35,384 nt of DNA. It comes from a virus. The position numbers were made by a program, and so were the translations under genes. Below the pieces are notes generated by a model, which worked only from the letters and a program-made list of their open reading frames with translations, had not been told where the DNA came from and did no database searches. The DNA is taken from positions 1-35,384 of the IMG/VR virus record IMGVR_UViG_3300031951_000614. The stretch is one strand, 5' to 3'. Position 1 is the first letter of the stretch. Every line of letters begins with the position of its first letter. Below, piece after piece: positions 1-9,056 of this stretch.

Positions 1-415
1 CAACTTTTAAACCTTCGTAGTCAGATTGTAAAGCAGAAAAACTTTGCTCACTTGCGGCGATTCTGTTTTCAATCTCCGCAAACTTTGCAGACATTTTTGC
101 TTTCTCTTCTTCGTCTTTCTTTTCCATATCCTTTCCGCTTTCAATCTCAACACTAACTTCTGGAGCTTCAACTTCTTTCGGTTTGATTTCAGCGATTACG
201 CCACCTTCAGAAAGTACGATCTCTGTACCATCAGCCAAAGTATGTTCACCAGCCGGTGCAGGTGAGCCGTCTTCGAGTGTAACGATTCCGCCAACCTCTA
301 AAGCTGAAACCATGATTTTAGTACCGTCTGCCAAAGTGTAACTTGGCGCTGGCATTGTCTCTTCTTGAAAAACAAGTTTTTTAACCTGTGCTAAAAGTTC
401 AATAGGATTCATCAT
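1..415 (-). CDS. Scaffold-like head assembly protein (3' end cut by window)
   Basis: The first 138 residues are visible; the rest lies beyond the left edge. The protein starts MMNPIELLAQVKKLVF and then carries two copies of a TLADGT-containing motif (TLADGTKIMV and TLADGTEIVL, about residues 27-80). An acidic, lysine-rich, coiled-coil-like part follows (KKDEEEKAKMSAKFAEIENR). Small acidic, helical proteins of this layout lie just upstream of the major capsid gene in Bacteroidota phages and are taken as scaffolds. The start is ATGATG at 415/412, 184 bp downstream of the preceding gene on this strand. The capsid gene entering from the right window edge fits as its downstream neighbour if the genome is circular. 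The scaffold role is inferred from position and composition. Confidence 0.65.
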   Translation of the reverse strand, partial: MMNPIELLAQVKKLVFQEETMPAPSYTLADGTKIMVSALEVGGIVTLEDGSPAPAGEHTLADGTEIVLSEGGVIAEIKPKEVEAPEVSVEIESGKDMEKKDEEEKAKMSAKFAEIENRIAASEQSFSALQSDYEGLKV

Positions 416-599
416 GCACATATATACCGAAACAGAAAAAAACTAGACATTTACCAATGAAAAAGCATAATTGTGATGTGTGAAACACATACTATACTTT
501 ACTTTATTTCTTTACTTTATTTACTTTCCTTTCCTTTTCTTTGCATAAGCCTCCCCATTGCCCTCCCTAATAGCCTCCCTATTAGCCCCCCTATTTTAG
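416..599. other. Non-coding gap with hairpin, pyrimidine tract and iterons
   Basis: This 184-bp gap lies between the glycosyltransferase stop and the scaffold start. It holds, left to right on +, an AT-rich leader, a perfect inverted repeat ATGTGTGAAACACAT (476-490), a pyrimidine-rich tract of TTTACTTTA-like units (about 491-545), and four 12-bp C-rich repeats (548-595). No ORF of note was found. I did not find a clear TAnnTTTG promoter for the scaffold gene here. Confidence 0.7.
548..595 (+). repeat. Four 12-bp C-rich iterons (second origin-like array)
   Basis: Four adjacent 12-mers are present: AGCCTCCCCATT, GCCCTCCCTAAT, AGCCTCCCTATT and AGCCCCCCTATT, consensus AGCCYCCCTAWT. The same unit on the same strand occurs three times inside the replication protein gene at 21455-21490. 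A tract of alternating CTTT/ATTT blocks flanks the array on its left. Iterons beside an AT-rich biased tract are the usual make-up of a phage replication origin; that role is inferred here. Confidence 0.7.
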
Positions 600-1604
600 T
601 CAATTCAATAATTTTAAAAAAGCGACTTTTCTTTTTTCGTTTATCTTATTGAAATTGAAATACTTAGCGCAGTATGTATGCAATAAAACTCCAAGTTCAT
701 CGCGCATATCTTTATCGTTAACTAATTCGTTAACATATTTCATCCACTCGCTACTTTTTTTGACATATTTTACGACATCTTCAGGAAAACCTAAGTAAGG
801 ATCGACATGAGAAACAATGACAGGAATAGCCTTACCAGCCGCCTCCAAAAGTTTAATATTTGACTTAAATCCGTTAAAATTATTTTTCACCAACGGAACT
901 AACATAATGTCCGAATGTTTGAACATTTCGTAGTAATTAAACACATCCATGCCACGAATTAATATATGCGGCAAAGATTGATCCGCTGTGAAATAATTAG
1001 CCATACGATGCCAGTAATAACGCTCAGTATCGTTTGAATCCGCAAAGCCACCCATCACCATTTGGATGTTACCGGATAGCTTTTTTAACGGCGCCTGTAA
1101 TAACTTTAAATCCTGTTCGTGTGTTATCCCACCTGCCCAAAATAATTTTACCGAATCTGTTACAACCCTTTCGCCATTGAATTGTGCCTGCCCATAAGGT
1201 ATGGCATTCGGTAATATTTCAACATTCTTATTGTGCGGATAAATAGCATCTGCCAACCTTTCGTGTGTGCAAGTAACTAAATCAGCCTCCCTCATGTGGT
1301 GTATTAACTTGCCTGCAAAATTTGAGGCATTGTACGCTTCATACATCAAATGATCATGAGACAAAATCCAATAGTCATCCACATCCACAACTAATTTAAA
1401 CCCTTTTTGCTTTCGCCTTTCAATTAGGTTTTCAAGTTCCCAGATGCGATTAATAAAAACAATGTCATAATTGTGTTCATCCCATTGCTCTTCTGTCATT
1501 GAATCGGTTATCCTGCCATATTCTTTTTCCATTAAAGAGATCGGAAGCATAAGCCTGTGATATCCACAGCCGCTGAATTTTTGTGTTAGTGTTAGGATTT
1601 TCAT
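600..1604 (-). CDS. GT4-like glycosyltransferase
   Basis: A 334-residue glycosyltransferase of the GT-B fold. The N-terminus (MKILTLTQKFSGCGYHR) has the GxxxYHR style entry seen in phage GT4 enzymes. The C-terminal half has GITHEQDLKLL, then DIMLVPLVKNNFNGFKSNIK followed by a LLEAAG segment and IPVIVS, the donor-nucleotide binding part of GT4 proteins. ATG at 1604 is chosen over an upstream start at 1625 because the family N-terminus begins there. A hairpin with a U-tract ends about 20 nt upstream of the start. It sits between the protease and scaffold genes and is unrelated to head assembly in sequence, so it looks like a moron-type insertion. It may modify virion or cell-surface sugars; the substrate is unknown. 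Confidence 0.8.
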   Translation of the reverse strand: MKILTLTQKFSGCGYHRLMLPISLMEKEYGRITDSMTEEQWDEHNYDIVFINRIWELENLIERRKQKGFKLVVDVDDYWILSHDHLMYEAYNASNFAGKLIHHMREADLVTCTHERLADAIYPHNKNVEILPNAIPYGQAQFNGERVVTDSVKLFWAGGITHEQDLKLLQAPLKKLSGNIQMVMGGFADSNDTERYYWHRMANYFTADQSLPHILIRGMDVFNYYEMFKHSDIMLVPLVKNNFNGFKSNIKLLEAAGKAIPVIVSHVDPYLGFPEDVVKYVKKSSEWMKYVNELVNDKDMRDELGVLLHTYCAKYFNFNKINEKRKVAFLKLLN

Positions 1605-1616
1605 ATCAATAAATAC

Positions 1617-1651
1617 TAAAAACAAACCCCACCTGTAAAAACAGGTAGGGG
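1617..1651 (-). terminator. Intercistronic hairpin with U-tract
   Basis: On - the stem CCCC-ACCTGT pairs with its partner arm (1627-1636 with 1641-1651, one bulged base) around a 4-nt loop and is followed by TTTGTTTTTA. It has the form of an intrinsic terminator after the protease gene, yet it lies only about 20 nt before the glycosyltransferase start, so that gene may depend on read-through. Confidence 0.6.
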
Positions 1652-1684
1652 AGTTGTAAACCTAAATCAAACACAAAAACCGAA

Positions 1685-2716
1685 TTAAAAATCTTTTAGC
1701 AAATCTCTTAACTTTTCAATTATCTCTTCTTCTTTCATTCTCATTTTTACCTCCGTCATATCGAACATACCTTCAACGCTGAAGCCTTTAAACGTGCCAT
1801 CCTTAACCTTAGACCAAGTTTCATCATTCATAACCTTTGCACCTAAAAACCAGGTGCCGTCTGGTAAGTCTTCAAATTGCTTCATTTTAGGAATGCCTTT
1901 ACTTTCATCTGCTATCCACGACATAAAGAATGTAATTCCTTCTACAGGCTTTGTATGCATTTCGTTTGCGCTTTGCTGAAACCCTTTTGCATAAAATTTT
2001 AAAGCGATTGTTTCAATAGTCTTTTTGTCAAAGAAAACATAATATTCGCCTGTTTCGTCTCTTCTGTAAATAGGCATATCAGGGATCATTGCAGGGCCAA
2101 CTACTATACGTTCTTCGTTATTAACAACAGAAAAGGATTGCATCTTTTGTCTATCTATTTGCTTAAGTTTTCTTTGCGCCCATTCTATACCGGCATCACC
2201 GCCCCACGCAAGCCACATAAGTCTACCGCATCCGTCCCCTAATTCCTTTTGTGAATTTTGCCTGTGCCTTTCAAAGGCTGCCATTCGTGCAATAGTGTCA
2301 CGTGTAATCGCTTCACCTTTTGCTAATTGATTCGCCCTTGCCTTGCCTACAGGCGTGCCACATTCACCCCACCCATTTTCTTCGGCCCATCTTAAAGCAA
2401 CCTTTGCGTTCTCACTTGCTTCTTTTGGATAGTCGCTATAGCTTTCCTGAAAGTTCTCATTTCGAGAACTCCATTTGCTGTAACAGATAGCAGCCGCTTG
2501 ATCCTGCTCTTTGCCTTCACCTATCATATACGAAATGCAGCGTGGTATAAACTCCTCTTCTGATTCGCCTGCATTCGGCTCAACAAATATCTGTTTTTCA
2601 AATGCAAAGAAGTTTTCACCTATTGCCGGTATGTCAACCAACGCTACCGCGTTAACTTCCTGAATTGAGTTTTCGTCTTCTTTTATTGTCAGTTTAAAAA
2701 GTGGTAATGTTTCCAT
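1685..2716 (-). CDS. XkdF-like prohead serine protease with inserted domain
   Basis: A 343-residue protein. Residues 1-42 resemble the start of XkdF-like prohead proteases (LFKLTIKEDE, AVALVDIPAIGENFFAF). The protease body resumes at about residue 193 (VVGPAMIPDMPIYRRDETGE) and includes H254 in NEMHTKPVEG and S266 in FFMSWIAD, which fit the His and Ser positions of this clan. Between them, about residues 43-190, is an inserted module with CISYMIGEGKEQDQAAAICY and a Trp- and Gly-rich stretch (EENGWGECGTPVGKARANQL, GRLMWLAWGGDAGIEWA). It would mature the capsid and scaffold. It lies downstream of the tape measure rather than next to portal, an unusual order. The active-site residues are inferred from motif position. 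Confidence 0.8.
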   Translation of the reverse strand: METLPLFKLTIKEDENSIQEVNAVALVDIPAIGENFFAFEKQIFVEPNAGESEEEFIPRCISYMIGEGKEQDQAAAICYSKWSSRNENFQESYSDYPKEASENAKVALRWAEENGWGECGTPVGKARANQLAKGEAITRDTIARMAAFERHRQNSQKELGDGCGRLMWLAWGGDAGIEWAQRKLKQIDRQKMQSFSVVNNEERIVVGPAMIPDMPIYRRDETGEYYVFFDKKTIETIALKFYAKGFQQSANEMHTKPVEGITFFMSWIADESKGIPKMKQFEDLPDGTWFLGAKVMNDETWSKVKDGTFKGFSVEGMFDMTEVKMRMKEEEIIEKLRDLLKDF

Positions 2717-2733
2717 AAATAAAATTTATTGTG

Positions 2734-5157
2734 TTATCCTATTCTTGCATTTCGCTGCAAATATGCGTTTCTTTGATTATTGTTTTGAATATCTGAATTC
2801 ATTACGTATGCTCTTACAGCCTGATTGCTTAAGTTGTTTATTGCCTCAGCGTTTAAAGCCTGTCCCTGTACGGCTGCAGATAATGCAGGTGTCATAGGTG
2901 CAGCTCCTCCACCTCCGCCACCTATTGAAATACTACCAGATTCGATTAAATCAGGCTTTTGTTTCCTAATCATATTAACTTGTAAACCACCTAACAAAGC
3001 AGTTGCAGCGGCTTGTATAAAACTGAAAGGAGGAGGAAGACTACCCAAAGCATTTGTAACACCTTTTGCTGTATTCATTATCGCTTCAGCAATAGCTATA
3101 ATCTGATTTCTTTTAAATGATTTTTTTAATACTTCATTTTGCTCTTCGTCCAGTTGTTTTCTTTTTGCAGCATATTGCTCTTCAGATATTTGTTTATTAT
3201 TGAGCATTTGTTGCAAGTTTTTTTGATCCCGATCATATTGCTGTTTTTTTGTATTTAGATCAGTATCATTAGCCTGCCTTAGTGTTGACAATACACCTAA
3301 TGTTAAATCAAGTAATTGATTAAGATCTGCAATTTTTTTATCATGGCTTTGTTTATTTATTGCATCAATCTGATTATTGATGTTTTCAATATAATTTTTT
3401 CTTTCATCTTCACTTTCAAATGTTAATTGATTAACAATATCTAACTGTGATTTTAAAGCCGTTAACCTTTCATTAAAACTTAATTTTTCATTTGAAGCAA
3501 TATCCTGTAATTCTTTTGCTCTTTTTTGTAAGTCCTCTTGCCTGAATTTTTCAGTTAAAGCATCTTCATCTATTTTTTGTTTTATGAGTAAAGCAGCTCT
3601 TAATTTTGCTTTTTGATCTTCGTTATATTTTTCATTTTTTTCTAATTCTGCTAATTTTTCAGAATATGAAATAGCTAATTCAGCTCTTTCTTTTTCTCTT
3701 AAATCAGTTATACCGGAAATGGTTATTTCCTCATTTAATTTATTAAGATCTTCTAAAAATTGTTTTTCTTTTTCCGCTTCTTCTTTTGCATATTTGTCAA
3801 TTATCTCTTGCTTTTGTTTTTCAAATAATGCAGTTAGTGCAACCGTGCTTTGTCCTCCTTTTTCAAGTATTTTCTTTTGCTCATTATATTTTTTACCTAA
3901 TTCAAGTATCTCTTTATCTTTAGCAGAAAGGTTAAAAGATAATAAACTTTCAGTTACTTCAAATTGTGTTTCTATTGCCTTATTAAGTTCCTCAGTTCTT
4001 TTTATTTGATCATCATTCGACTTTTTCTGTAAATCACTTCTTCTTTTTTGTATTTGCTCAGTTTTTTTATTATTTTTTTCTTTCACTACATTCAATTCTG
4101 ATTCTGCTTCAATAGCCTGCGCAACAAGCTTATTCGCTTCCTCAGTAAATTGCCCCTCCATTTCCAAAAACTTATTTATATTTTCCTGTCTTGACTTTTC
4201 CTGTGCCTCAAAAATATCACCGGTGACAGCACCCAAGACACCCCATGTAGTAAAAAAGTTTTCAACTGATTGAGTAAATGAAGCCTCCACCTCTTCACCT
4301 GATTGAGCTTTTACAGCCGCTTCAGCCGCTTTTGCATAAAAAACCTGTGCTTTTGTTCTTAATTCAATAGCTTTTAAATATGCCTTTGTATTATTAGCAA
4401 CTGTAGCTTCAGCATCACTTAAATCAGTTGTTTTGCCTAAGGTATCCCCTAAGTTTTCATTATAAATTTCAAGTGCTTCACTTGCTGAAATTTTACCTTC
4501 TTTTGCTAATTTAAAAGCAGTCGTTACCTCCGTTAATTTAGTCCTTGCATCCGTAACGGCTTTTGTAACCTCTTTTTGTGCCTCAGCATACGCCTTCGCC
4601 ATTTCACTTGTTCCTGAAATAGCATCTTTTAAATCATCCCAATAAGCGACAAGAGTTCCTATAGCGGCAATAAACAAACCGATGCCAGTAGCCATTAGAG
4701 CCTTACCGAATGCACTTACACCTGTTGTTGCTTTTTTCACAATACCTATCATCCCATCCCACGCCTTTCCAAATTCTTTTAATTGACTTAAGCCCTGAGC
4801 AAATGCCATTGCGCCCTGTACTTTTAAAAGAGCTTTTTGTACGTCTTCACTTTCTGTACCTACCAAAGCCATTGCGCCCTGAACTGCACTAAAACCAGCT
4901 GCAATAGTCGATCCTAAATTTACAAATGCCTGAAACTTTTTTCCCGGATCAAACAAATCAGCTTGCTCCCTTGCATCTTTTATTTTATCTTTTAATTCAG
5001 CAACCTTTGAAGCAGCGGCAACGGCTTCTTTGCTCGACATACCGAACTTTTCTTGCATAGCAATCAAATCAGAAGTCGCATCTTTAATAGCCTTCCTTAG
5101 ACCGCCAACCGACTTAAAATCTACCTGTACACTTGCACCTATAACCGTATTAGCCAT
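2734..5157 (-). CDS. Tail tape-measure protein
   Basis: An 807-residue protein. An N-terminal TMP-like region (VQVDFKSVGGLRKAIKDATS) is followed by hydrophobic segments around residues 80-180 (KALMATGIGLFIAAIGTLVA) and a long helical, Lys/Glu/Gln-rich coiled-coil middle (about 190-690). Another hydrophobic part follows (FIQAAATALLGGLQVNMI), then a Gly-rich run and a short tail. This is the classic tape-measure layout, which sets tail length and enters the host envelope. At the usual 1.5 angstrom per residue the tail would be about 120 nm. ATG at 5157 overlaps the upstream stop at 5150 and is preferred to an in-frame TTG two codons earlier. It is downstream of the baseplate-type genes, the reverse of lambda-like order. 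Confidence 0.88.
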   Translation of the reverse strand: MANTVIGASVQVDFKSVGGLRKAIKDATSDLIAMQEKFGMSSKEAVAAASKVAELKDKIKDAREQADLFDPGKKFQAFVNLGSTIAAGFSAVQGAMALVGTESEDVQKALLKVQGAMAFAQGLSQLKEFGKAWDGMIGIVKKATTGVSAFGKALMATGIGLFIAAIGTLVAYWDDLKDAISGTSEMAKAYAEAQKEVTKAVTDARTKLTEVTTAFKLAKEGKISASEALEIYNENLGDTLGKTTDLSDAEATVANNTKAYLKAIELRTKAQVFYAKAAEAAVKAQSGEEVEASFTQSVENFFTTWGVLGAVTGDIFEAQEKSRQENINKFLEMEGQFTEEANKLVAQAIEAESELNVVKEKNNKKTEQIQKRRSDLQKKSNDDQIKRTEELNKAIETQFEVTESLLSFNLSAKDKEILELGKKYNEQKKILEKGGQSTVALTALFEKQKQEIIDKYAKEEAEKEKQFLEDLNKLNEEITISGITDLREKERAELAISYSEKLAELEKNEKYNEDQKAKLRAALLIKQKIDEDALTEKFRQEDLQKRAKELQDIASNEKLSFNERLTALKSQLDIVNQLTFESEDERKNYIENINNQIDAINKQSHDKKIADLNQLLDLTLGVLSTLRQANDTDLNTKKQQYDRDQKNLQQMLNNKQISEEQYAAKRKQLDEEQNEVLKKSFKRNQIIAIAEAIMNTAKGVTNALGSLPPPFSFIQAAATALLGGLQVNMIRKQKPDLIESGSISIGGGGGGAAPMTPALSAAVQGQALNAEAINNLSNQAVRAYVMNSDIQNNNQRNAYLQRNARIG

Positions 5158-7162
5158 TATCAATTATTTTTAAAAGTTCAACCTTTACCAATTCGTTATT
5201 TGTTACATCGTAATCCAAAACCTTATTTAATCGAAACCGAATCCCGTCAATAAATACCGTTTTGCTGAAATCTAATTGCACTATATCTAATGGTTTTAAA
5301 TAAACGTGACACATTAACAGCTTACTATCTTTGTCCGCTATTTCAGCAATATAGCTACTCCAAAACCTATTAAATAAATTCTGTGAAGGATATGTACCAA
5401 CTGTAAAGTAAACCTCTGAAGGTGCGCCAAAATTCAAATCCTGAGTAGGTGTAATCGGATCGTCTAAGTGACCAGCATAGCCATAGGATGTCTTTGCAAA
5501 ATCACCTGAAGACGTTTTAATATTCCAACTATTTGCACTTTTCTTTTTGCTGAATAATATCCTTATGTTTGAATCCATCCTATCTTCAGCCGATAACTCA
5601 TTAGACTTTTTGTAAATAGCAACTACATATTTATCGTTGTTGTCATATTTTATTAACGGCGAACCTGCAAACATTATTTCAGTCGTTTGTTTGTCGTTTG
5701 AGAACTGAAAACCAGTATCAAATTGCCTATCCCCGTAATTCTGATTAAACTTCTTCCGGTAACTTTCATTGTAAAAGTCCGCATCATCTTTATACTTGTA
5801 TTCGAATATCCTACCGTTTAAATTACCCATAGGTGAAATCTGCCAACTCTTATCCCTTGCAACCTTGTAAGTCCAATCGATATCGTTAGCACTCATAAAA
5901 TCCACATAAGGGACAATATTAAGCGTCTTCTCATTCTCTTTATCTTCATAAATGTAAAGATTAAACATCTTAATTATTGAAGCTAAAAAGTCTTTCTGAA
6001 ATATACCCTTAGGAATACTATCATTAACATAAAGCTGTGAGCCATATTGAGCAATTATCGGTATCGGTGTCGTTGTCAAAATAGTTACATTGCCAGTATA
6101 ATACATTTCGGCACCTATTGTAAGATCTGCAAACCTAATAGAAACCGTATCACTTACAGCTAATCCTACATCTTCAATATTTACTGTGTGTGTACCTATT
6201 GCGCCTATTGTTATTTCCTTTATTGTAGCACCGTTTTTCCTTATTTGTAATCTTATATCGTTTGTAAATCCGTCATATGTTTCAATATTTACCTGTGCCG
6301 TTATATTTGCATTTATATCAGTCGCACCCCCCAATGTAAATGTCTTACTATCTGATGTTGTAAATAATCCTAAGTCACCAAAAACAAAAGGTATTAAATA
6401 CGTTCGTGAAGAAAATGTCTGATTTTCATCTGCATTCCTATCTAATGCTATAGGATCGTTATTCGTTAACTCTTTCGCATTGTGCGGAATGATTAAAGAC
6501 TTAAAATAATCGGTATTAAAAAAAGTGGATGAATAAGTATAGCCAGCCGCTGCAAACATTTTATCAATATATTCCTTTACGTAAAATGCAGGGCGCAAAG
6601 TACCTATATCATAATCCCCCTGATTCGCCACGATCTCAGTTTCACGATATAAGCCGTAGTCTATTAACGGATAAAAATAACCGCTGCCTTTTGTCGCATC
6701 CCAACTTGCAGATATATTCGAATGAGTCCACGCATGATCGTAATCGCTAAAATCCAAATCCTCCAATTTCTTATTACTGATCTCTGCCATTAAGCCTGAC
6801 AACTCACCAAACAAAGCACCTTCATACTCAAGCATATCACCTTCTTTTATTATGCCTGTGAGTCTGAATACACCACGCAAAACCAATAAACCATTTAACC
6901 TTAATTCCGCTCTGCTCGTTTGCGCTACATTGAAAGCAGCACCAATGTTAGGCTGCCCGGGTGAATACGGATTGTTGCTACCCATTTCAGCAATATGTCC
7001 GAATATGGTATTATTGTTTCCGGTACCGGGTAAAACTATCTGTTTGCTAAATGTCGTTTCACGTGAAGAAAAGTTCGCCACGTCATCAATAGCGAAAGTA
7101 AGTTGCACACTTATCTGATCGTTAATATCAGCCCTTTGCCCTTCTATGAACAGTTCATACAT
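5150..7162 (-). CDS. Tail baseplate / tail-associated structural protein
   Basis: A 670-residue protein that starts MYELFIEGQRADINDQISVQ. Features include FSSRETTFSKQIVLPGT near the N-terminus, GYFYPLIDYGLY, and LRPAFYVKEYIDKMFAAAGY around residues 165-210. Proteins with these segments are widespread in Bacteroidota siphophages and lie beside the tape measure; they are usually taken as minor tail or Tal-like baseplate proteins. The middle (about 255-360) is beta-rich. It has no signal peptide and no obvious enzymatic motif. Its stop overlaps the tape-measure start and its start follows the next upstream gene after 1 bp. The baseplate role comes from position and family resemblance. Confidence 0.65.
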   Translation of the reverse strand: MYELFIEGQRADINDQISVQLTFAIDDVANFSSRETTFSKQIVLPGTGNNNTIFGHIAEMGSNNPYSPGQPNIGAAFNVAQTSRAELRLNGLLVLRGVFRLTGIIKEGDMLEYEGALFGELSGLMAEISNKKLEDLDFSDYDHAWTHSNISASWDATKGSGYFYPLIDYGLYRETEIVANQGDYDIGTLRPAFYVKEYIDKMFAAAGYTYSSTFFNTDYFKSLIIPHNAKELTNNDPIALDRNADENQTFSSRTYLIPFVFGDLGLFTTSDSKTFTLGGATDINANITAQVNIETYDGFTNDIRLQIRKNGATIKEITIGAIGTHTVNIEDVGLAVSDTVSIRFADLTIGAEMYYTGNVTILTTTPIPIIAQYGSQLYVNDSIPKGIFQKDFLASIIKMFNLYIYEDKENEKTLNIVPYVDFMSANDIDWTYKVARDKSWQISPMGNLNGRIFEYKYKDDADFYNESYRKKFNQNYGDRQFDTGFQFSNDKQTTEIMFAGSPLIKYDNNDKYVVAIYKKSNELSAEDRMDSNIRILFSKKKSANSWNIKTSSGDFAKTSYGYAGHLDDPITPTQDLNFGAPSEVYFTVGTYPSQNLFNRFWSSYIAEIADKDSKLLMCHVYLKPLDIVQLDFSKTVFIDGIRFRLNKVLDYDVTNNELVKVELLKIIDNG

Positions 7163-7163
7163 A

Positions 7164-8279
7164 TTATCTGAATTGTACGTTGTTATCTACTGAAAATTCA
7201 ATATTTACCGTCAAAGTATCTGTTTTATTTATCCGATCATCTTTAAACTCATAGTTCGTATCGGTTATAATTACAGGGTAAAAATCTTGAGTAGTTGAAT
7301 TAAGTAAATAAACAAGCGGGCTGTTAATCAATTCAGACAACCAGTCATATTCACCTGTGCCTAAAATATCAGTTGTTAACTGCATCTTTTCTTTATAGAT
7401 GCCAGCGTAAACCTTTGATCCTTCATTGTAAGCATAACCTACTTTGTCAACCATTTGACCGCCTGACAAAGACCATCTCATTTGCTCGAATCTCTTTTTT
7501 TCATTGTCATTAAATAACTTTCCATGTATGAAAGTATATGAATCAAAAGCACCAAAAGCATTTAGAAAAACAAGTGTATGCGTATCGTATTTCGCACACC
7601 TCTTTTTAATGTTTCGCGTACCTATAACACCCGAAACGCTGCCAGATAATTGAAAGGTAATGTCATCATTTGCAGGTGTCCAACCGAATACAAAAGCATT
7701 TCCATTGCCAGTATCGGTATATTCATTTTGCACCGATCCATTATACTTTTCCTGTCTTGCATACGTTTGACCTGAAGGAAGGAAAACAGATAATACCACA
7801 GGCTCACCGGCATACCAATAAGAATCAGTCGGTCTATTGCTAAGAATCATTGCACCGGATAAATCAGATGCTTTTCGATCCCAAGAATTGCGGCTGTAGT
7901 TGTTATAAACCCTATACGTGCCAGACGCTATGTTTGTAGTTGTAACACCACCACTCACCTCACCATACCTTACATCGTATTCAGTCCAAAACTGATCACT
8001 ACCCATTTGCTCGGTTGTGTCAAAGGCAAATACATCGAGATTATCTACAACGCTGCCAGATTCTAAGGTAGCTCTTACAATATTACCCAAATCCAATACA
8101 CCATATTTGCCCGTCCCGTATGGGCTGTTTTTTACCCTTGTAATTAGATTGCCCGACTTGTAAATGTCAAAGACATATTGAAAGCCTGCAACAGCTTTGT
8201 TTGTCGATTCGACAACGTGCCATACTTCACCATGTGCTGACTTATATCCTGTCGGTGACTGTGAAACTGTTATACTCAT
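7164..8279 (-). CDS. Tail protein, possible distal-tail component
   Basis: A 371-residue beta-rich protein. It begins MSITVSQSPTGYKSAHGEVW, with YVFDIYKSGNLITRVKNSPY nearby, and ends with TLTVNIEFSVDNNVQFR. The middle has TLVFLNAFGAFDSYTFIHGK, a segment conserved in Bacteroidota phage tail modules. It lies between the gp10-like protein and the large baseplate protein with a 4-bp overlap upstream. A distal-tail or tail-hub role is likely from position only; no enzymatic motif was seen. Confidence 0.6.
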   Translation of the reverse strand: MSITVSQSPTGYKSAHGEVWHVVESTNKAVAGFQYVFDIYKSGNLITRVKNSPYGTGKYGVLDLGNIVRATLESGSVVDNLDVFAFDTTEQMGSDQFWTEYDVRYGEVSGGVTTTNIASGTYRVYNNYSRNSWDRKASDLSGAMILSNRPTDSYWYAGEPVVLSVFLPSGQTYARQEKYNGSVQNEYTDTGNGNAFVFGWTPANDDITFQLSGSVSGVIGTRNIKKRCAKYDTHTLVFLNAFGAFDSYTFIHGKLFNDNEKKRFEQMRWSLSGGQMVDKVGYAYNEGSKVYAGIYKEKMQLTTDILGTGEYDWLSELINSPLVYLLNSTTQDFYPVIITDTNYEFKDDRINKTDTLTVNIEFSVDNNVQFR

Positions 8280-8968
8280 ATTGTTGGTATTTTAACTCCT
8301 CTTCCCGGCCCTTTGCTTTTAAAGTTCGCCAAGTCTTCTTTCATTTGTTCTAAATTAACTGTAATTGTTTTGCCCAATGCAGCGGACATTTTTTGTCCAA
8401 AATCTTTAAAGGTCTGATCGAAAGCATCTGACCAAAAGCCTGTCTCATAAAGACCGTCTCTTTTAATACTTCTTGCAATAATGTATGCTAATTGTTGACG
8501 ACCTTTTGTAGGATCAATCGCTTTGCGTTCCCTACCTGTACGACCTTTTAAATCTCTTGCTGTAGCCGTCATTCTGTTTCTTATTATCCACTTTTCAATG
8601 GCTGTTACATGACTTTTTGAAGGTGTTATGTATTTGAACTTGTAAGGTGAAGTACTATTCTTTCTGCTTGATCCTGCACCCCTTACCCCCTTGTCAACAA
8701 ATTTAAAATAGTCTAAGGCTTTGAAGTTAATAAGATAGCCGCCTTTCCCTGCAATGACTTCAAATGACAAACTTTCATCCAATGCGCCTGTAGTGATCGA
8801 ACCAGTCTTTTTTAAATTATCTGAGGCTGTATCTAAAAATTGCACAATATACCGGCTAAGCTCTTTCTCCAATTCGCTCAACTCAGACGGATCAGGGCGT
8901 AACATCCCACCCTTATCTAATCCTCCAGATTCTAAAAATTTAGCCTGTGCCTGTGCTATACTTGCCAT
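8276..8968 (-). CDS. HK97 gp10-like head-tail / tail component
   Basis: A 230-residue basic protein. It has an amphipathic helical N-terminus (LEKELSRYIVQFLDTASDNL), a central FKFVDKGVRGAGSSRKN segment followed by PYKFKYITPSKSHVTAIEKW, and a Lys/Gly-rich end. The FVDKGVRG / WI layout resembles gp10-type neck or tail-completion proteins. A hairpin with a U-tract lies 20 nt upstream. It overlaps the next gene by ATGA-type coupling. The assignment rests on general resemblance. Confidence 0.5.
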   Translation of the reverse strand: MASIAQAQAKFLESGGLDKGGMLRPDPSELSELEKELSRYIVQFLDTASDNLKKTGSITTGALDESLSFEVIAGKGGYLINFKALDYFKFVDKGVRGAGSSRKNSTSPYKFKYITPSKSHVTAIEKWIIRNRMTATARDLKGRTGRERKAIDPTKGRQQLAYIIARSIKRDGLYETGFWSDAFDQTFKDFGQKMSAALGKTITVNLEQMKEDLANFKSKGPGRGVKIPTI

Positions 8969-8986
8969 ACTATTAAATACGAATTA

Positions 8987-9015
8987 AACAAAAATCCCCA
9001 CCTAAAAAGGCAGGG
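8987..9015 (-). terminator. Intercistronic hairpin with U-tract
   Basis: On - an imperfect stem (CCC..CCT with AGG.GGG, 8997-9015) is followed by ATTTTTGTTT. It follows the tail-chaperone stop and precedes the gp10-like start by about 20 nt. The upstream flank AGTTGTAAAC (+ strand) is shared with the hairpin at 1627-1651. Confidence 0.5.
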
Positions 9016-9056
9016 AGTTGTAAACATAAACTAAACTAATGATCTTCAAAGGTACT

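Noticed and set aside
44-265. Phe-rich ORF on + opposite the scaffold gene
   Set aside because: It is the antisense of a Glu/Lys-rich gene; its Phe/Leu-rich content is expected from that.
548-595. CRISPR-like repeat array
   Set aside because: The units are 12 bp, directly adjacent and degenerate, with no spacers; iterons explain them better.
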